Assembly (NCBI GenBank): GCA_900469445.1
Contig: UBXM01000016.1
Location: 1 to 64,000, forward strand
Length of the DNA stretch: 64,000 bases
Origin: Hyphomicrobiales bacterium
GTDB taxonomy: Bacteria > Pseudomonadota > Alphaproteobacteria > Rhizobiales > Rhizobiaceae
Direction of reading: 5' to 3'
The notes below the pieces were generated by a model. The model was not told the origin of the DNA, searched no databases, and was given only the letters and a program-made list of their open reading frames with translations. Of the stretch, positions 54,956 through 63,040 are shown piece after piece. The position numbers were made by a program, and so were the translations under genes. Numbering within the stretch: the first letter of the stretch is position 1; every line of letters begins with the position of its first letter.

Positions 54956-55605
54956 TTGTCACCTTCCGCCGTGGCAACGTCCTGGACGGTATGCCGCATG
55001 ATCAGCGGCATCTGGGCAAGCGTGAACAGGATGGTGATCGGCATCGTGCCCCAGACCTTGAAATTCACCCAGGCCTCGTCGGAAAAATTGCGCCAGACGA
55101 ACTCGTTAAGCAGCGCGAGAAACAGGAAGAAGATGCCCCAGCGCAGCGTCAGCTTTTTCCAGCCTTCGGCATCGAGATTGAACGCGGCATTGAAGACATA
55201 ACCGAGCAGCGACTTGCCGAAGAACAGGCCGCCAAGCAGCACGACGCCGAACAGCGTATTGACGATGGTCGGCTTCATCTTGATGAAGGTCTCGTCCTGC
55301 AGCCAGATCGACAATCCACCGAACACCATGACCACGACGCCCGATACGAAGGGCATGACCGGCAGGTGCTTGAAGACGATCTTGGATATCACCAGCGAGA
55401 TCACGGTCGCGACCATGAACAGCGCGGTGGCGATCAGCAGCGGCCCGCCAATCGCCGATAGCGCCGGAAATTTCCCGACTAGCCATTCGCCCCGCAGGTT
55501 GCCGAAGAAGAAGACCAGCAAAGGCCCGAGCTCCAGCGCCATTTTCAGGCCCGGCTTCTGCTTTTCTTCCTTGGTCGGCGTGATATCGCTTTCGATCGTC
55601 TGCAT
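54952..55605 (-). CDS. yciB: Inner membrane septation protein A (YciB/IspZ)
   Basis: A 217-residue protein with five to six helices. The segments [40 protein letters not shown] and [20 protein letters not shown] identify YciB/IspZ, implicated in division and envelope maintenance. The ATG at 55605 is preferred to a TTG three codons upstream. It lies 54 bases after ftsY on the same strand and is coupled to the DUF2585 gene. Confidence 0.93.
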   Translation of the reverse strand: MQTIESDITPTKEEKQKPGLKMALELGPLLVFFFGNLRGEWLVGKFPALSAIGGPLLIATALFMVATVISLVISKIVFKHLPVMPFVSGVVVMVFGGLSIWLQDETFIKMKPTIVNTLFGVVLLGGLFFGKSLLGYVFNAAFNLDAEGWKKLTLRWGIFFLFLALLNEFVWRNFSDEAWVNFKVWGTMPITILFTLAQMPLIMRHTVQDVATAEGDK

Positions 55606-55659
55606 GGGGTCCAACTTAGAATATGGGGTTGCGCGGAGCCAAATCGTTTTTCTGTGTCA

Positions 55660-57228
55660 TCAATGCGGCGCGGGCGTGAGCCCTGCAATCGCCTCGGCAA
55701 AATCCTTCGCTTCGAAGGGTTCGAGATCGTCGATCCCTTCGCCGACACCGATGAAATAGACGGGCAGCCTGTGCTTGGCGGCAATCGCCACCAGAATGCC
55801 GCCCCGTGCCGTGCCGTCGAGCTTGGTCATGATCAGACCACCGACACCTGCAACATTGCGGAAGATCTCCACCTGGTTCATCGCGTTCTGGCCGGTCGTC
55901 GCATCGAGCGTCTGCAAGACGGTATGCGGCGCATCGGGATCAAGTTTGCCGAGAACGCGGACGATCTTTTCCAGTTCCGCCATCAGCTCCGCCTTGTTCT
56001 GCAACCGGCCAGCGGTATCGATGATGAGGACGTCGGATTTTTTCTCTTTCGCCTGCACATAGGCGTCATAGGCAAGACCGGCAGCATCCGCACCGAGCTT
56101 GGTGCCGATGAATTCCGAATTGGTGCGATCCGCCCAGATCTTCAACTGCTCGATGGCGGCTGCACGGAAAGTGTCACCCGCTGCGAGCATGACCTTTAGG
56201 CCCGAACCGGAAAGCTTGGCTGCAAGCTTGCCGATCGTGGTCGTCTTGCCGGTGCCGTTGACGCCGACGACGAGAATGACATGCGGCTTGTGATTGAGAT
56301 CGAGCTGCAGCGGTTTTGCCACCGGCGAAAGAACCTTGGTGATTTCCGCCGACATGATGCGCGACACATCTTCGCCGGTCACATCCTTGCCATAGCGTTC
56401 GGAAGACAACGTGCCGGTGATCCGCATTGCCGTCTCGACACCGAGATCGGCCTGGATTAGCAGGTCCTCGAGATCTTCAAGCGTCTCGTCATCCAGCTTG
56501 CGCTTGGTGAAAAGCGCCGCGATCTGGCCGGTCAGCTGCGACGAGGTTCGCGCAAGCCCGGCGCGCAGGCGCTGGAACCAGGTAAGCTTCGGCGGCGGCA
56601 CGACGGCCACGACTTCGGGCTCGGCTGCAGAGGTGGAGAAGCCTTTGGGAAGGACGGGAGCGACGTCAGAGGAAGCGTTACCCCCCTCTGTCCTGCCGGG
56701 CATCTCCCCTTCAAGGGGGGAGATCGGCTGGTGGCTTACCACCTGCTCCAGATCAACCGTCGAGCCTGCAGAGGCCGTTTCACTCTCAGAAGGGGCAACA
56801 TCTGTGGCCGCAATGCCTTCACCTTCAGCACCATCACCAGATCCAGTCGGCGACGTCGCATCCGTGATCTCCCCCCCTGTGGGGGAGATGCCCGGCAGGG
56901 CAGAGGGGGGTGTTTCCGCAGAACCGGCGGCTTCCGCCGCAGCTTCGGCCTCCAGCAGCGACAACGGTACGACACCGAGATCCGACGTCTCCTCGACGCC
57001 TGGAAGAACTGCCGCTTCATCAGCCAGATCCGCAGACGGCCCACCGGCGGTTTCCATCTCGACCTGAGCCACCGGGTCGACAGGCGCGACCGGCAGATCT
57101 TCCTCACGCGGCTTCGGTTCAAGCTCCGTGGGCAAAACCTCCGGCGCAATGACCGCCGGCTTTTCCTCGACGGGCTTTTCGGCTGGTTTATCGCCGAAGG
57201 TGAAGACGCGTTTGATGAAGCTTACCAT
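55660..57228 (-). CDS. ftsY: Signal recognition particle receptor FtsY
   Basis: Receptor that docks SRP-ribosome complexes at the membrane. The 522-residue protein has a long acidic N-terminal region (1-213), then the N domain and the G domain with GVNGTGKTTTIGKLA, DTFRAAAIEQL, DTAGRLQNKAEL and TKLDGTARGG. Two copies of the palindromic repeat lie in the acidic region and are translated as PPSALPGISPTGGEI (107-121) and ISPLEGEMPGRTEGG (169-183). It belongs to the dapF-mtaB-ftsY-ispZ run and starts 17 bases after mtaB. Confidence 0.97.
   Translation of the reverse strand: MVSFIKRVFTFGDKPAEKPVEEKPAVIAPEVLPTELEPKPREEDLPVAPVDPVAQVEMETAGGPSADLADEAAVLPGVEETSDLGVVPLSLLEAEAAAEAAGSAETPPSALPGISPTGGEITDATSPTGSGDGAEGEGIAATDVAPSESETASAGSTVDLEQVVSHQPISPLEGEMPGRTEGGNASSDVAPVLPKGFSTSAAEPEVVAVVPPPKLTWFQRLRAGLARTSSQLTGQIAALFTKRKLDDETLEDLEDLLIQADLGVETAMRITGTLSSERYGKDVTGEDVSRIMSAEITKVLSPVAKPLQLDLNHKPHVILVVGVNGTGKTTTIGKLAAKLSGSGLKVMLAAGDTFRAAAIEQLKIWADRTNSEFIGTKLGADAAGLAYDAYVQAKEKKSDVLIIDTAGRLQNKAELMAELEKIVRVLGKLDPDAPHTVLQTLDATTGQNAMNQVEIFRNVAGVGGLIMTKLDGTARGGILVAIAAKHRLPVYFIGVGEGIDDLEPFEAKDFAEAIAGLTPAPH
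56681..56724. repeat. Palindromic repeat inside ftsY, copy A
   Basis: 44 bases from CCCCCCTCTG to GGGGGGAGAT with a TCTCCCC/GGGGAGA hairpin. It is in the same orientation as the ccmA-ccmB copy and encodes residues 169-183 of FtsY on the minus strand. It matches the reverse complement of copy B at 40 of 44 positions. Confidence 0.88.
56867..56910. repeat. Palindromic repeat inside ftsY, copy B
   Basis: 44 bases from ATCTCCCCCC to GCAGAGGGGGG, inverted relative to copy A and 142 bases from it. It encodes residues 107-121 of FtsY. Both copies keep the reading frame open although they are read in opposite orientations. Confidence 0.88.
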
Positions 57229-57245
57229 GTAAAAATCCGTTTCGG

Positions 57246-58526
57246 TCAGGCAGCCTGTTCGTGGGCAGCCACGATCCGCATGTCGAGATGTTTGCCGTTA
57301 TGTCCCGTAATCATAACGCGCTGGATGTCGCGGGGAACCAGTCCAGGCGCTGCAACCAGCGAAAAGTTTTCCGTATGCGCCATGCCATTCATTTCGACGA
57401 TGATCGTCTGCTCTGTCCCGACCATGCGGTCGAGATGGGCGCGATGCAGCGCCTCGCCCCTGGCGCGAAGCCTTGCGGCACGCTCCTTGACCAGCGCCCG
57501 ATCGACCTGCGGCATGCGCGCCGCCGGTGTGCCCGGCCGCGGGCTGTAGGGAAAGACATGTAGGAACGAGAGGCCGGCCTCTTCCGCCAGCGTCGCGGCG
57601 CCTTCGAACATCTCTTCCGTCTCGGTCGGGAAACCGGCGATCATATCCGCTCCGAAAGCGATCTCCGGGCGAAGGCGGCGCGCCTGTTCGACGAAGGCCA
57701 GAGCCTCGGCACGGGAGTGCCGGCGTTTCATCCGTTTCAGGATCATGTCGTCGCCATGTTGCAGCGACAGATGCAGATGCGGCATGAACCGCGGTTCGTC
57801 GGCGATCAGGTCCCACAGATGCGTGTCGGCCTCGATACTGTCGATCGACGACAGGCGCAGCCGCAGGATTTCCGGCACCTGCTTCAACAGCGTCTTGGCG
57901 AGATAACCGAGCGTTGGATTACCCGGCAGGTCAGCACCGTAACTGGTGGCATCGACGCCGGTCAGCACGATCTCGCGATACCCGCTTTCCGTCAGCTTGC
58001 GCGCCTGTTCCACCACCGCGCCCATCGGCACCGAGCGGGAATTGCCGCGACCATAGGGAATGATGCAAAAAGTGCAGCGGTGATCGCAGCCATTCTGCAC
58101 CTGAATGAAGCCGCGCACATGCCCGTCGATATGCTTGACCATCTGCGGCGCGGTCGCCTTGACGCTCATGATGTCGTTGACGCGGAGTTTCTCTTCCGCC
58201 GAAACGCCGAAATCCGGCAGGCCGCGATAGGATCTGGATGTCAGCTTTTCTTCGTTGCCGAGCACGGCATCGACTTCCGCCATGTCGGCAAAGGTCTGCT
58301 TTTCCGTTTGCGCCGCACAGCCGGTCACGATGATGCGCGCATGCGGGTTTTCGCGCCGCGCCCGGCGGATCGCCTGGCGTGCCTGACGCACGGCTTCGCC
58401 GGTCACCGCGCAGGTATTGACCAGCACGGCATTGTTGAGCCCCGCCTTTTCGGCTTCGGCCCGCATCACTTCCGATTCATAGGTGTTGAGCCGACAGCCG
58501 AAGGTTATGACCTCGACGCCGCTCAA
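57246..58526 (-). CDS. mtaB: tRNA t6A37 methylthiotransferase
   Basis: Radical SAM enzyme that turns t6A37 into ms2t6A37. The 426-residue protein has the N-terminal cluster motif ([23 protein letters not shown]), the radical SAM motif [15 protein letters not shown] and a C-terminal TRAM-like domain. The start is TTG, overlapping the dapF stop (TTGA), because no later start keeps the first cluster cysteine. Its substrate base is produced by TsaD, also encoded in this window. Confidence 0.95.
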   Translation of the reverse strand: MSGVEVITFGCRLNTYESEVMRAEAEKAGLNNAVLVNTCAVTGEAVRQARQAIRRARRENPHARIIVTGCAAQTEKQTFADMAEVDAVLGNEEKLTSRSYRGLPDFGVSAEEKLRVNDIMSVKATAPQMVKHIDGHVRGFIQVQNGCDHRCTFCIIPYGRGNSRSVPMGAVVEQARKLTESGYREIVLTGVDATSYGADLPGNPTLGYLAKTLLKQVPEILRLRLSSIDSIEADTHLWDLIADEPRFMPHLHLSLQHGDDMILKRMKRRHSRAEALAFVEQARRLRPEIAFGADMIAGFPTETEEMFEGAATLAEEAGLSFLHVFPYSPRPGTPAARMPQVDRALVKERAARLRARGEALHRAHLDRMVGTEQTIIVEMNGMAHTENFSLVAAPGLVPRDIQRVMITGHNGKHLDMRIVAAHEQAA

Positions 58527-59425
58527 TTTGCCTTTACCTCAGGTTCCGCATCGCGTTCGAACGCGCCTGTGACCGGATCGACCTTGCCGGACCATTCCCA
58601 TTCCGCCGGACCGGTCATGACGACATGATCATTGTCGCGCCATTCGATCACGAGCGGCTGGCGGCTGGGCGCGGAGGCGACATCGATCGTAACCTTGCGC
58701 CCGGTGCGCCCGGTGCGCGCAGCCGATACGGCAGCGGCACAGGCAGCCGAACCGCATGCAAGCGTCAGCCCGGCGCCGCGTTCCCAGGTTCGGGTGCGCA
58801 ACGCATCGCCGGAAGTCACCTGTGCCAGCGTGATGTTTGCTTTTTCCGGAAACATCGGGTGGTTTTCCAGCATCGGCCCGAAGCGTTCGAGATCGAATGC
58901 CATCGGATCCTGATCGACCCAGAAGATCGCATGCGGATTGCCCATCGACATGACGGCCGGCGAATGCAGCACCGGCGCATCGATCGGCCCGATCTGCAGC
59001 TCGATCCGGCTCGTGTCGAAAAACTCTTCCGCCAGCGGGATCTTGTCCCACTGGAAGACCGGCTTGCCCATGTCGACGGAAATCGTGCCGTCCTCATGCT
59101 CCTGCGCGTTCAGGATGCCGGCAACCGTCTGGAAGGTGAAGGTCTTGCGACCGGTCTCGGAGCTGAGCGCTTGCACGACGCAGCGCGTGCCGTTGCCGCA
59201 GGCCTGCGCCTTGGAGCCGTCGGAATTCACAATATCGATCCAGGCATCCGTGCCTTGCACCTTCGGATCGTGGATCGCCATGATCTGGTCGAACTGCGTG
59301 GCTGGATCGGCATTGAGAGCGATCGCGGCCTCGGGTGTCACCTTGTCACCGCGACCGCGCATGTCGACGACGAGGATCTTGTTGCCAAGCCCGTTCATGC
59401 GCGCGAATTCGACCTGTCCTGCCAT
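58523..59425 (-). CDS. dapF: Diaminopimelate epimerase
   Basis: Interconverts LL- and meso-diaminopimelate for lysine and peptidoglycan synthesis. The 300-residue protein has both catalytic cysteines in their motifs: [10 protein letters not shown] and [14 protein letters not shown]. The N-terminal [15 protein letters not shown] is typical. First gene of the operon with mtaB, ftsY and ispZ; 161 bases separate it from the divergent spermidine-synthase-like gene. Confidence 0.97.
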   Translation of the reverse strand: MAGQVEFARMNGLGNKILVVDMRGRGDKVTPEAAIALNADPATQFDQIMAIHDPKVQGTDAWIDIVNSDGSKAQACGNGTRCVVQALSSETGRKTFTFQTVAGILNAQEHEDGTISVDMGKPVFQWDKIPLAEEFFDTSRIELQIGPIDAPVLHSPAVMSMGNPHAIFWVDQDPMAFDLERFGPMLENHPMFPEKANITLAQVTSGDALRTRTWERGAGLTLACGSAACAAAVSAARTGRTGRKVTIDVASAPSRQPLVIEWRDNDHVVMTGPAEWEWSGKVDPVTGAFERDAEPEVKAN

Positions 59426-59586
59426 GATGCTGATCCATTTTTAGGGACAGCCAAACCGCCGGCCCTCAATCTTACGGCGTATATGGCCGAAAGTGCCGCA
59501 AATTACCAGTGGCGGTGCAACCGGGATTGAGAATGGCGCATGGCCGCAACGCGTGTTAGGGGAGCCGCAAAAGCGAGGCGTGAACG

Positions 59587-60258
59587 ATGTTACCCTGGGT
59601 TCAACTGGATACTGCGAAAATACCGGGCGATGGCGGCGAGCTGCGGCTGAAGCAGCGCGGCCAGGAATTCTCCATCATGCTCGGATCGAACGAGTTGATG
59701 AACAGCCGGTTGAGCGGATCGGAAGAAGCGCTTGCCACGCTTTCCTGGGAAAAGATCAAGGATCGCCCCAAACCGAGCATGCTCATCGGCGGGCTCGGAA
59801 TGGGATTTACCCTGCGCGCCGCTCTTTCAATCGTACCGCAGGACGCGTCCATAACCGTTGCCGAACTGGTGCCCGCTGTCGTGGAATGGGCGCGCGGTCC
59901 CATGACCGAGGTCTTCAAGGGCTGCCTCGACGACCCGCGCACGAAAATTCATCAGGGCGATGTGGGGGAATTTATCGGCGCGTCGAAGAACAGGTTCGAT
60001 GCGATCCTGCTCGATGTCGACAATGGCCCGGATGGGCTGACACGGGAATCCAACGACAGCCTCTATAACCGTCGCGGCCTGCGGTCGGCCTATGAGGCCC
60101 TGCGACCCGGCGGCGTTCTGTCCGTCTGGTCGTCCGGCCCGGATAACGGCTTCACCCGCCGCCTGAAGGAAAGCGGTTTCGAAACCGAGGTCGTCAATAC
60201 GCGCGCCAACGGCAAGCGCGGCGCCAAGCACGTCATCTGGGTCGCAACAAGACCCTGA
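59587..60258 (+). CDS. Spermidine synthase-like methyltransferase-fold protein
   Basis: A 223-residue protein with the Rossmann fold of the spermidine synthase family: LIGGLGMGFTLRAALSIVP is the nucleotide loop, then ITVAELVPAVVEWARG and DAILLDVDNGPDGLT. It is shorter than true spermidine synthases and lacks the N-terminal beta domain, so it may be a related methyltransferase or aminopropyltransferase-like enzyme. GAGGCG precedes the ATG. It converges with the haem oxygenase gene. Confidence 0.85.
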   Translation: MLPWVQLDTAKIPGDGGELRLKQRGQEFSIMLGSNELMNSRLSGSEEALATLSWEKIKDRPKPSMLIGGLGMGFTLRAALSIVPQDASITVAELVPAVVEWARGPMTEVFKGCLDDPRTKIHQGDVGEFIGASKNRFDAILLDVDNGPDGLTRESNDSLYNRRGLRSAYEALRPGGVLSVWSSGPDNGFTRRLKESGFETEVVNTRANGKRGAKHVIWVATRP

Positions 60259-60278
60259 ATGTCAGGTCGCAAAAGCTC

Positions 60279-60866
60279 TCAGCCGAAAATCTCGTCGACC
60301 AGCGCATGGACGCGGCGGAAGGCTGCCTTGGCGCCCTCTGCTGCTTCAAGCTCCTCCGCTTCCGTTAGCGGCAGGTCGTTATAGGCCGAAACGAAATTGC
60401 GCCAATGCAGGCCGCGACCATCCGGATGGCCGGCAAGGTGGCGTGCGCCGAAATCGTCGGACAAGCCGATCTTCGCCGCTTCCTTGCGCAGGAAGGCTGC
60501 ACCGAGATTGGAACCTTCGGTGACATAGACCCAACCGAGCGCCACCGCAGGAGAGAGCGGTCCGGTGGTCGAGACCAGATCCTCCGAGACACCGCCGAGA
60601 TCGGCAATATCCTGGCGCAATGCCTCGTAGCGATTGCGCTCCGCCAGACCCGGCAGGCGACGATTGAGTTCCGCATCGGCAAACAGCGGCGCAACATCCG
60701 CATGAAAATGGTGCTGCACATCGAGAAACAGCGCATAACGCTCGCGACTGGCAAAAGGCTCTGCCCGCATGATGCGCTTGTCGAGCGTGTCATGGGTGCC
60801 GGTCGTCAAAGCCTTCAGGCGCTGGATGCGGGTGGCTTCTGCCGGACGGTCTAGCTCGATCTGCAT
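60279..60866 (-). CDS. Biliverdin-producing haem oxygenase
   Basis: A 195-residue haem oxygenase of the bacterial BphO-like group, breaking haem down to biliverdin, CO and iron. The proximal histidine is likely His25 in TTGTHDTLDKRI; the distal helix is seen as LGWVYVTEGSNLGAAFL, with the conserved glycines. GGGGAAAG precedes the ATG at 60866; longer open frames upstream run into the MBL gene. No phytochrome gene is adjacent, so its role may be iron recovery. Confidence 0.9.
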   Translation of the reverse strand: MQIELDRPAEATRIQRLKALTTGTHDTLDKRIMRAEPFASRERYALFLDVQHHFHADVAPLFADAELNRRLPGLAERNRYEALRQDIADLGGVSEDLVSTTGPLSPAVALGWVYVTEGSNLGAAFLRKEAAKIGLSDDFGARHLAGHPDGRGLHWRNFVSAYNDLPLTEAEELEAAEGAKAAFRRVHALVDEIFG

Positions 60867-60921
60867 TACTTTCCCCATGCACTCATGTTTTTCCGCATCA
60901 AGCAAATGAAGGTGCGGCAAG

Positions 60922-62007
60922 TCAAGCAGGACGTGAGGCTGGAACCTCGAAAACTTCGCCCGGCCGCATCGGCCGGAACCGCTCGCGGGCAATCTTTTGC
61001 GCATCAAGCGCCACATGCAGCGCCTCAACCGGCTGTTCGATACCTTCGTCAGTCAGCTTCACCGTACCCCAGTGATGACCGGCAACGTAAGCGGCGCCGC
61101 AAAGTTGCATGCCCTCGACGGCTTCTTGCGGGTTTTGGTGCTGGGATTTCATGAACCAGCGCGGCTCATAGGCGCCAAAGGGAAGATTGGCCAGGCGGAA
61201 CGGCCCATGCTTTTCCGCAACCGAACGGTAGTTCCGGCCCTCATGAAAACCGGTGTCGCCGATATGATAGATCTTGCCGGCAGGCGTCTCGAAGACGAAG
61301 GCGGCCCACAGCGCCATCCGCCGATCACCCAATCCGCGCGCCGACCAGTGGTGACAGGGCTCGCAATGGAAGGTCACGCCCGACCCCACCGTCTCGCTGC
61401 CACCCCAGTCCATCACCGTGATCCTCGCATCCGGCACACGCGAACGGATGATCGCATCATTGCCAAGGGGAGTGACGAAATGCGGCTTGTCGCGTCCCTG
61501 CAGCACCCACAATGTTTCCAGATCCAGGTGGTCGTAGTGGTTATGCGTGACCAGCACGATATCGATCGGCGGCAGATCGCCGATACGGATGCCCGGCGGA
61601 TTGACCCGCTTCGGGCCTGCAAAACTGAATGGGCTCGTCCGTTCGGACCAGACCGGATCGGTCAGGATGTTTAGCCCCGCGACCTGGATCAGCATCGAGG
61701 CATGCCCGATCATCGTCACCACGACCCGGTCACCGTTGATGCGCGTTTCCGGCACCGCTTGCGGGAATGGGCTGACGAATGTTTCCGGCCAGGGAATGTT
61801 GCCGTTGCCGAACTTCCAGCGCAAAAGATCCAGGCCACCGCGCGGCTCCTCGCCACCGGGATTGAAGAAGGCCTTGCCGTCGAAATGATCCGAAATCGGC
61901 CCGGAATAATACTTGTTGCCAGCCATGGCGCTCCTTGCAGTGACGCCGCCGGCAAGGGCCGTTATGGCTGCAAGACCGGACCATTTGAAGAATGTGCGAC
62001 GGTTCAT
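60922..62007 (-). CDS. Tat-exported MBL-fold hydrolase (NAPE-PLD-like)
   Basis: A 361-residue metallo-beta-lactamase-fold protein. The N terminus MNRRTFFKWSGLAAITALAG is a twin-arginine signal. The metal motif is THNHYDHLD (HxHxDH), with further ligands in TFHCEPCHHWSARG and in GDTGFHEG. The NAPE-PLD/UlaG-like arrangement suggests a phosphodiesterase or lactonase acting in the periplasm on lipid-like substrates; this is an inference. Single gene. Confidence 0.9.
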   Translation of the reverse strand: MNRRTFFKWSGLAAITALAGGVTARSAMAGNKYYSGPISDHFDGKAFFNPGGEEPRGGLDLLRWKFGNGNIPWPETFVSPFPQAVPETRINGDRVVVTMIGHASMLIQVAGLNILTDPVWSERTSPFSFAGPKRVNPPGIRIGDLPPIDIVLVTHNHYDHLDLETLWVLQGRDKPHFVTPLGNDAIIRSRVPDARITVMDWGGSETVGSGVTFHCEPCHHWSARGLGDRRMALWAAFVFETPAGKIYHIGDTGFHEGRNYRSVAEKHGPFRLANLPFGAYEPRWFMKSQHQNPQEAVEGMQLCGAAYVAGHHWGTVKLTDEGIEQPVEALHVALDAQKIARERFRPMRPGEVFEVPASRPA

Positions 62008-62049
62008 GAGATTAGCCCGGCAAAATAAGTGTTAAGGGGCGCCCGCTGC

Positions 62050-62487
62050 TCACGCGGCTTCGATATCCGTCTTGGCAAAGTCGTCCCCGACGAAAAGAAG
62101 TGGTGATCTGAGTTGCTTTGCGCAAGCATAAGAAAAGCAGTCGCCGAAATTGAGCTTGGCAGGATGGCCGACGAAGCGGCCATAGGTGCGGGCCGCATCG
62201 AGTGCGGTTGAATGGAGACCGGTTGAAAGCTCAATTTCTATGGCCCCTATATCTCGCAGAAAGCTCTCAACGGAAGCTTGAGTGCTGGCGAGCAAATCGG
62301 GCGGCGTCGGAGCGTGTTCGCCGAGCAGCATAATCTTTTTCTGGCGAGCGAGAGAGACGACAACCTCAAAAACCACCAGCGAGGAATATTGAAGCGGTTC
62401 CTTCGAGGTCTTCATGCGAGCGATCAATGAGCCCGCATCGTCTTCTCCTTTAAGGATTGCGACAATCGCCGATGCATCGAGAAACAT
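62050..62487 (-). CDS. vapC: VapC-type PIN domain toxin
   Basis: A 145-residue PIN-domain ribonuclease starting MFLDASAIVAIL. The acidic active-site residues are seen in FLDASA, SSLVVFEVVV and LNFGDCFSYACAK, with a last acidic residue in FVGDDFAKTD. Type II toxin, probably cutting tRNA or rRNA. The ATG overlaps the vapB stop (ATGA). An ATG four codons upstream is in frame but would lie inside vapB. Confidence 0.93.
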   Translation of the reverse strand: MFLDASAIVAILKGEDDAGSLIARMKTSKEPLQYSSLVVFEVVVSLARQKKIMLLGEHAPTPPDLLASTQASVESFLRDIGAIEIELSTGLHSTALDAARTYGRFVGHPAKLNFGDCFSYACAKQLRSPLLFVGDDFAKTDIEAA

Positions 62488-62729
62488 CAGTATTCCCACA
62501 TTTCGTCCATGAACGCCTTTTCGTCGAAATTCGGATCATTCGGACCGAGTGCGGCGATCTGTGCCTGATATTTCTTGGCAATCTCCTCTAATGAGGGCTT
62601 ACGCTGCTCCCGTTTCAACTGGTTTTCAAGCGCCAGACGAACAGCTTCGGTCTTGGTCTTGGTGCCAAGCTGACGCATTACCTCATCCGCGAGCTCATTG
62701 ACTTTGGGATCGCGTATATAAAGGGACAT
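62487..62729 (-). CDS. vapB: VapB-type antitoxin
   Basis: An 80-residue antitoxin with a ribbon-helix-helix-like N terminus (MSLYIRDPKVNELADEVMRQ, then TKTEAVRLALENQL) and an acidic C-terminal tail NDPNFDEKAFMDEMWEY. The start MSLYIRD is chosen over an ATG at 62777, since the latter would place the operator palindrome inside the gene. It precedes and overlaps vapC. Confidence 0.93.
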   Translation of the reverse strand: MSLYIRDPKVNELADEVMRQLGTKTKTEAVRLALENQLKREQRKPSLEEIAKKYQAQIAALGPNDPNFDEKAFMDEMWEY

Positions 62730-62757
62730 GACACATCTCCCGGCGAATTGGCCTGAT

Positions 62758-62787
62758 GAATATTCAATATAGGCCATTTGAATATTC
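62758..62787. promoter_or_regulatory. vapBC operator palindrome
   Basis: GAATATTCAA (62758-62767) and TTGAATATTC (62778-62787) form a perfect 10-bp inverted repeat with a 10-base spacer, 28 bases before the vapB start. Each arm contains the smaller palindrome GAATATTC. This is the expected layout for autoregulation by the VapB-VapC complex. Confidence 0.75.
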
Positions 62788-62819
62788 CCGCAAGCAACAC
62801 CCGCAAATGTCGCCGCATC

Positions 62820-62848
62820 TTGACTCTCGCCCCCATTTCCTGTTTAAG
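62820..62848 (+). promoter_or_regulatory. Candidate ffh promoter
   Basis: TTGACT (62820-62825) and TTTAAG (62843-62848) are 17 bases apart, with a TG just before the second box. Transcription would start near 62855 and give a leader of about 185 bases before ffh. Confidence 0.4.
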
Positions 62849-62945
62849 CCCGGCGATCTGCTGACAAGTTACAAGACTTGGAGCCACCGACCGGGACCCT
62901 TTGAGGTATAAATCGATCCCGGAGGTCAACATCCGACAGCGCGTT

Positions 62946-62964
62946 GCGCCCTCGGGTGCTTTTT
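62946..62964 (+). terminator. Terminator-like hairpin in the ffh leader
   Basis: GCGCC (62946-62950) pairs with GGTGC (62955-62959) around a CTCG loop, followed directly by TTTTT. Upstream, GACCGGGA and TCCCGG-A-GGTC form a second inverted repeat (about 62887-62927). The two together could be a small RNA or a leader that attenuates ffh. Confidence 0.45.
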
Positions 62965-63040
62965 GGCTTTGCGTCTTGTTTTTGTCGGCAAAAGACCCGA
63001 CGTTTCTGGCCAATCCCCGGAAGCGAAGAAGGAAGACACG

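Larger units (their letters stand above)
62730..63040. other. Intergenic region between vapB and ffh
   Basis: 311 bases holding the vapB operator (62758-62787), a candidate ffh promoter, an inverted repeat and a terminator-like hairpin, listed separately. No protein gene was found here. Confidence 0.7.

Noticed and set aside
62855-62970. Possible SRP RNA gene before ffh
   Set aside because: The conserved tetraloop and asymmetric-loop core of bacterial SRP RNA is absent, so only an unnamed leader or small RNA is considered.
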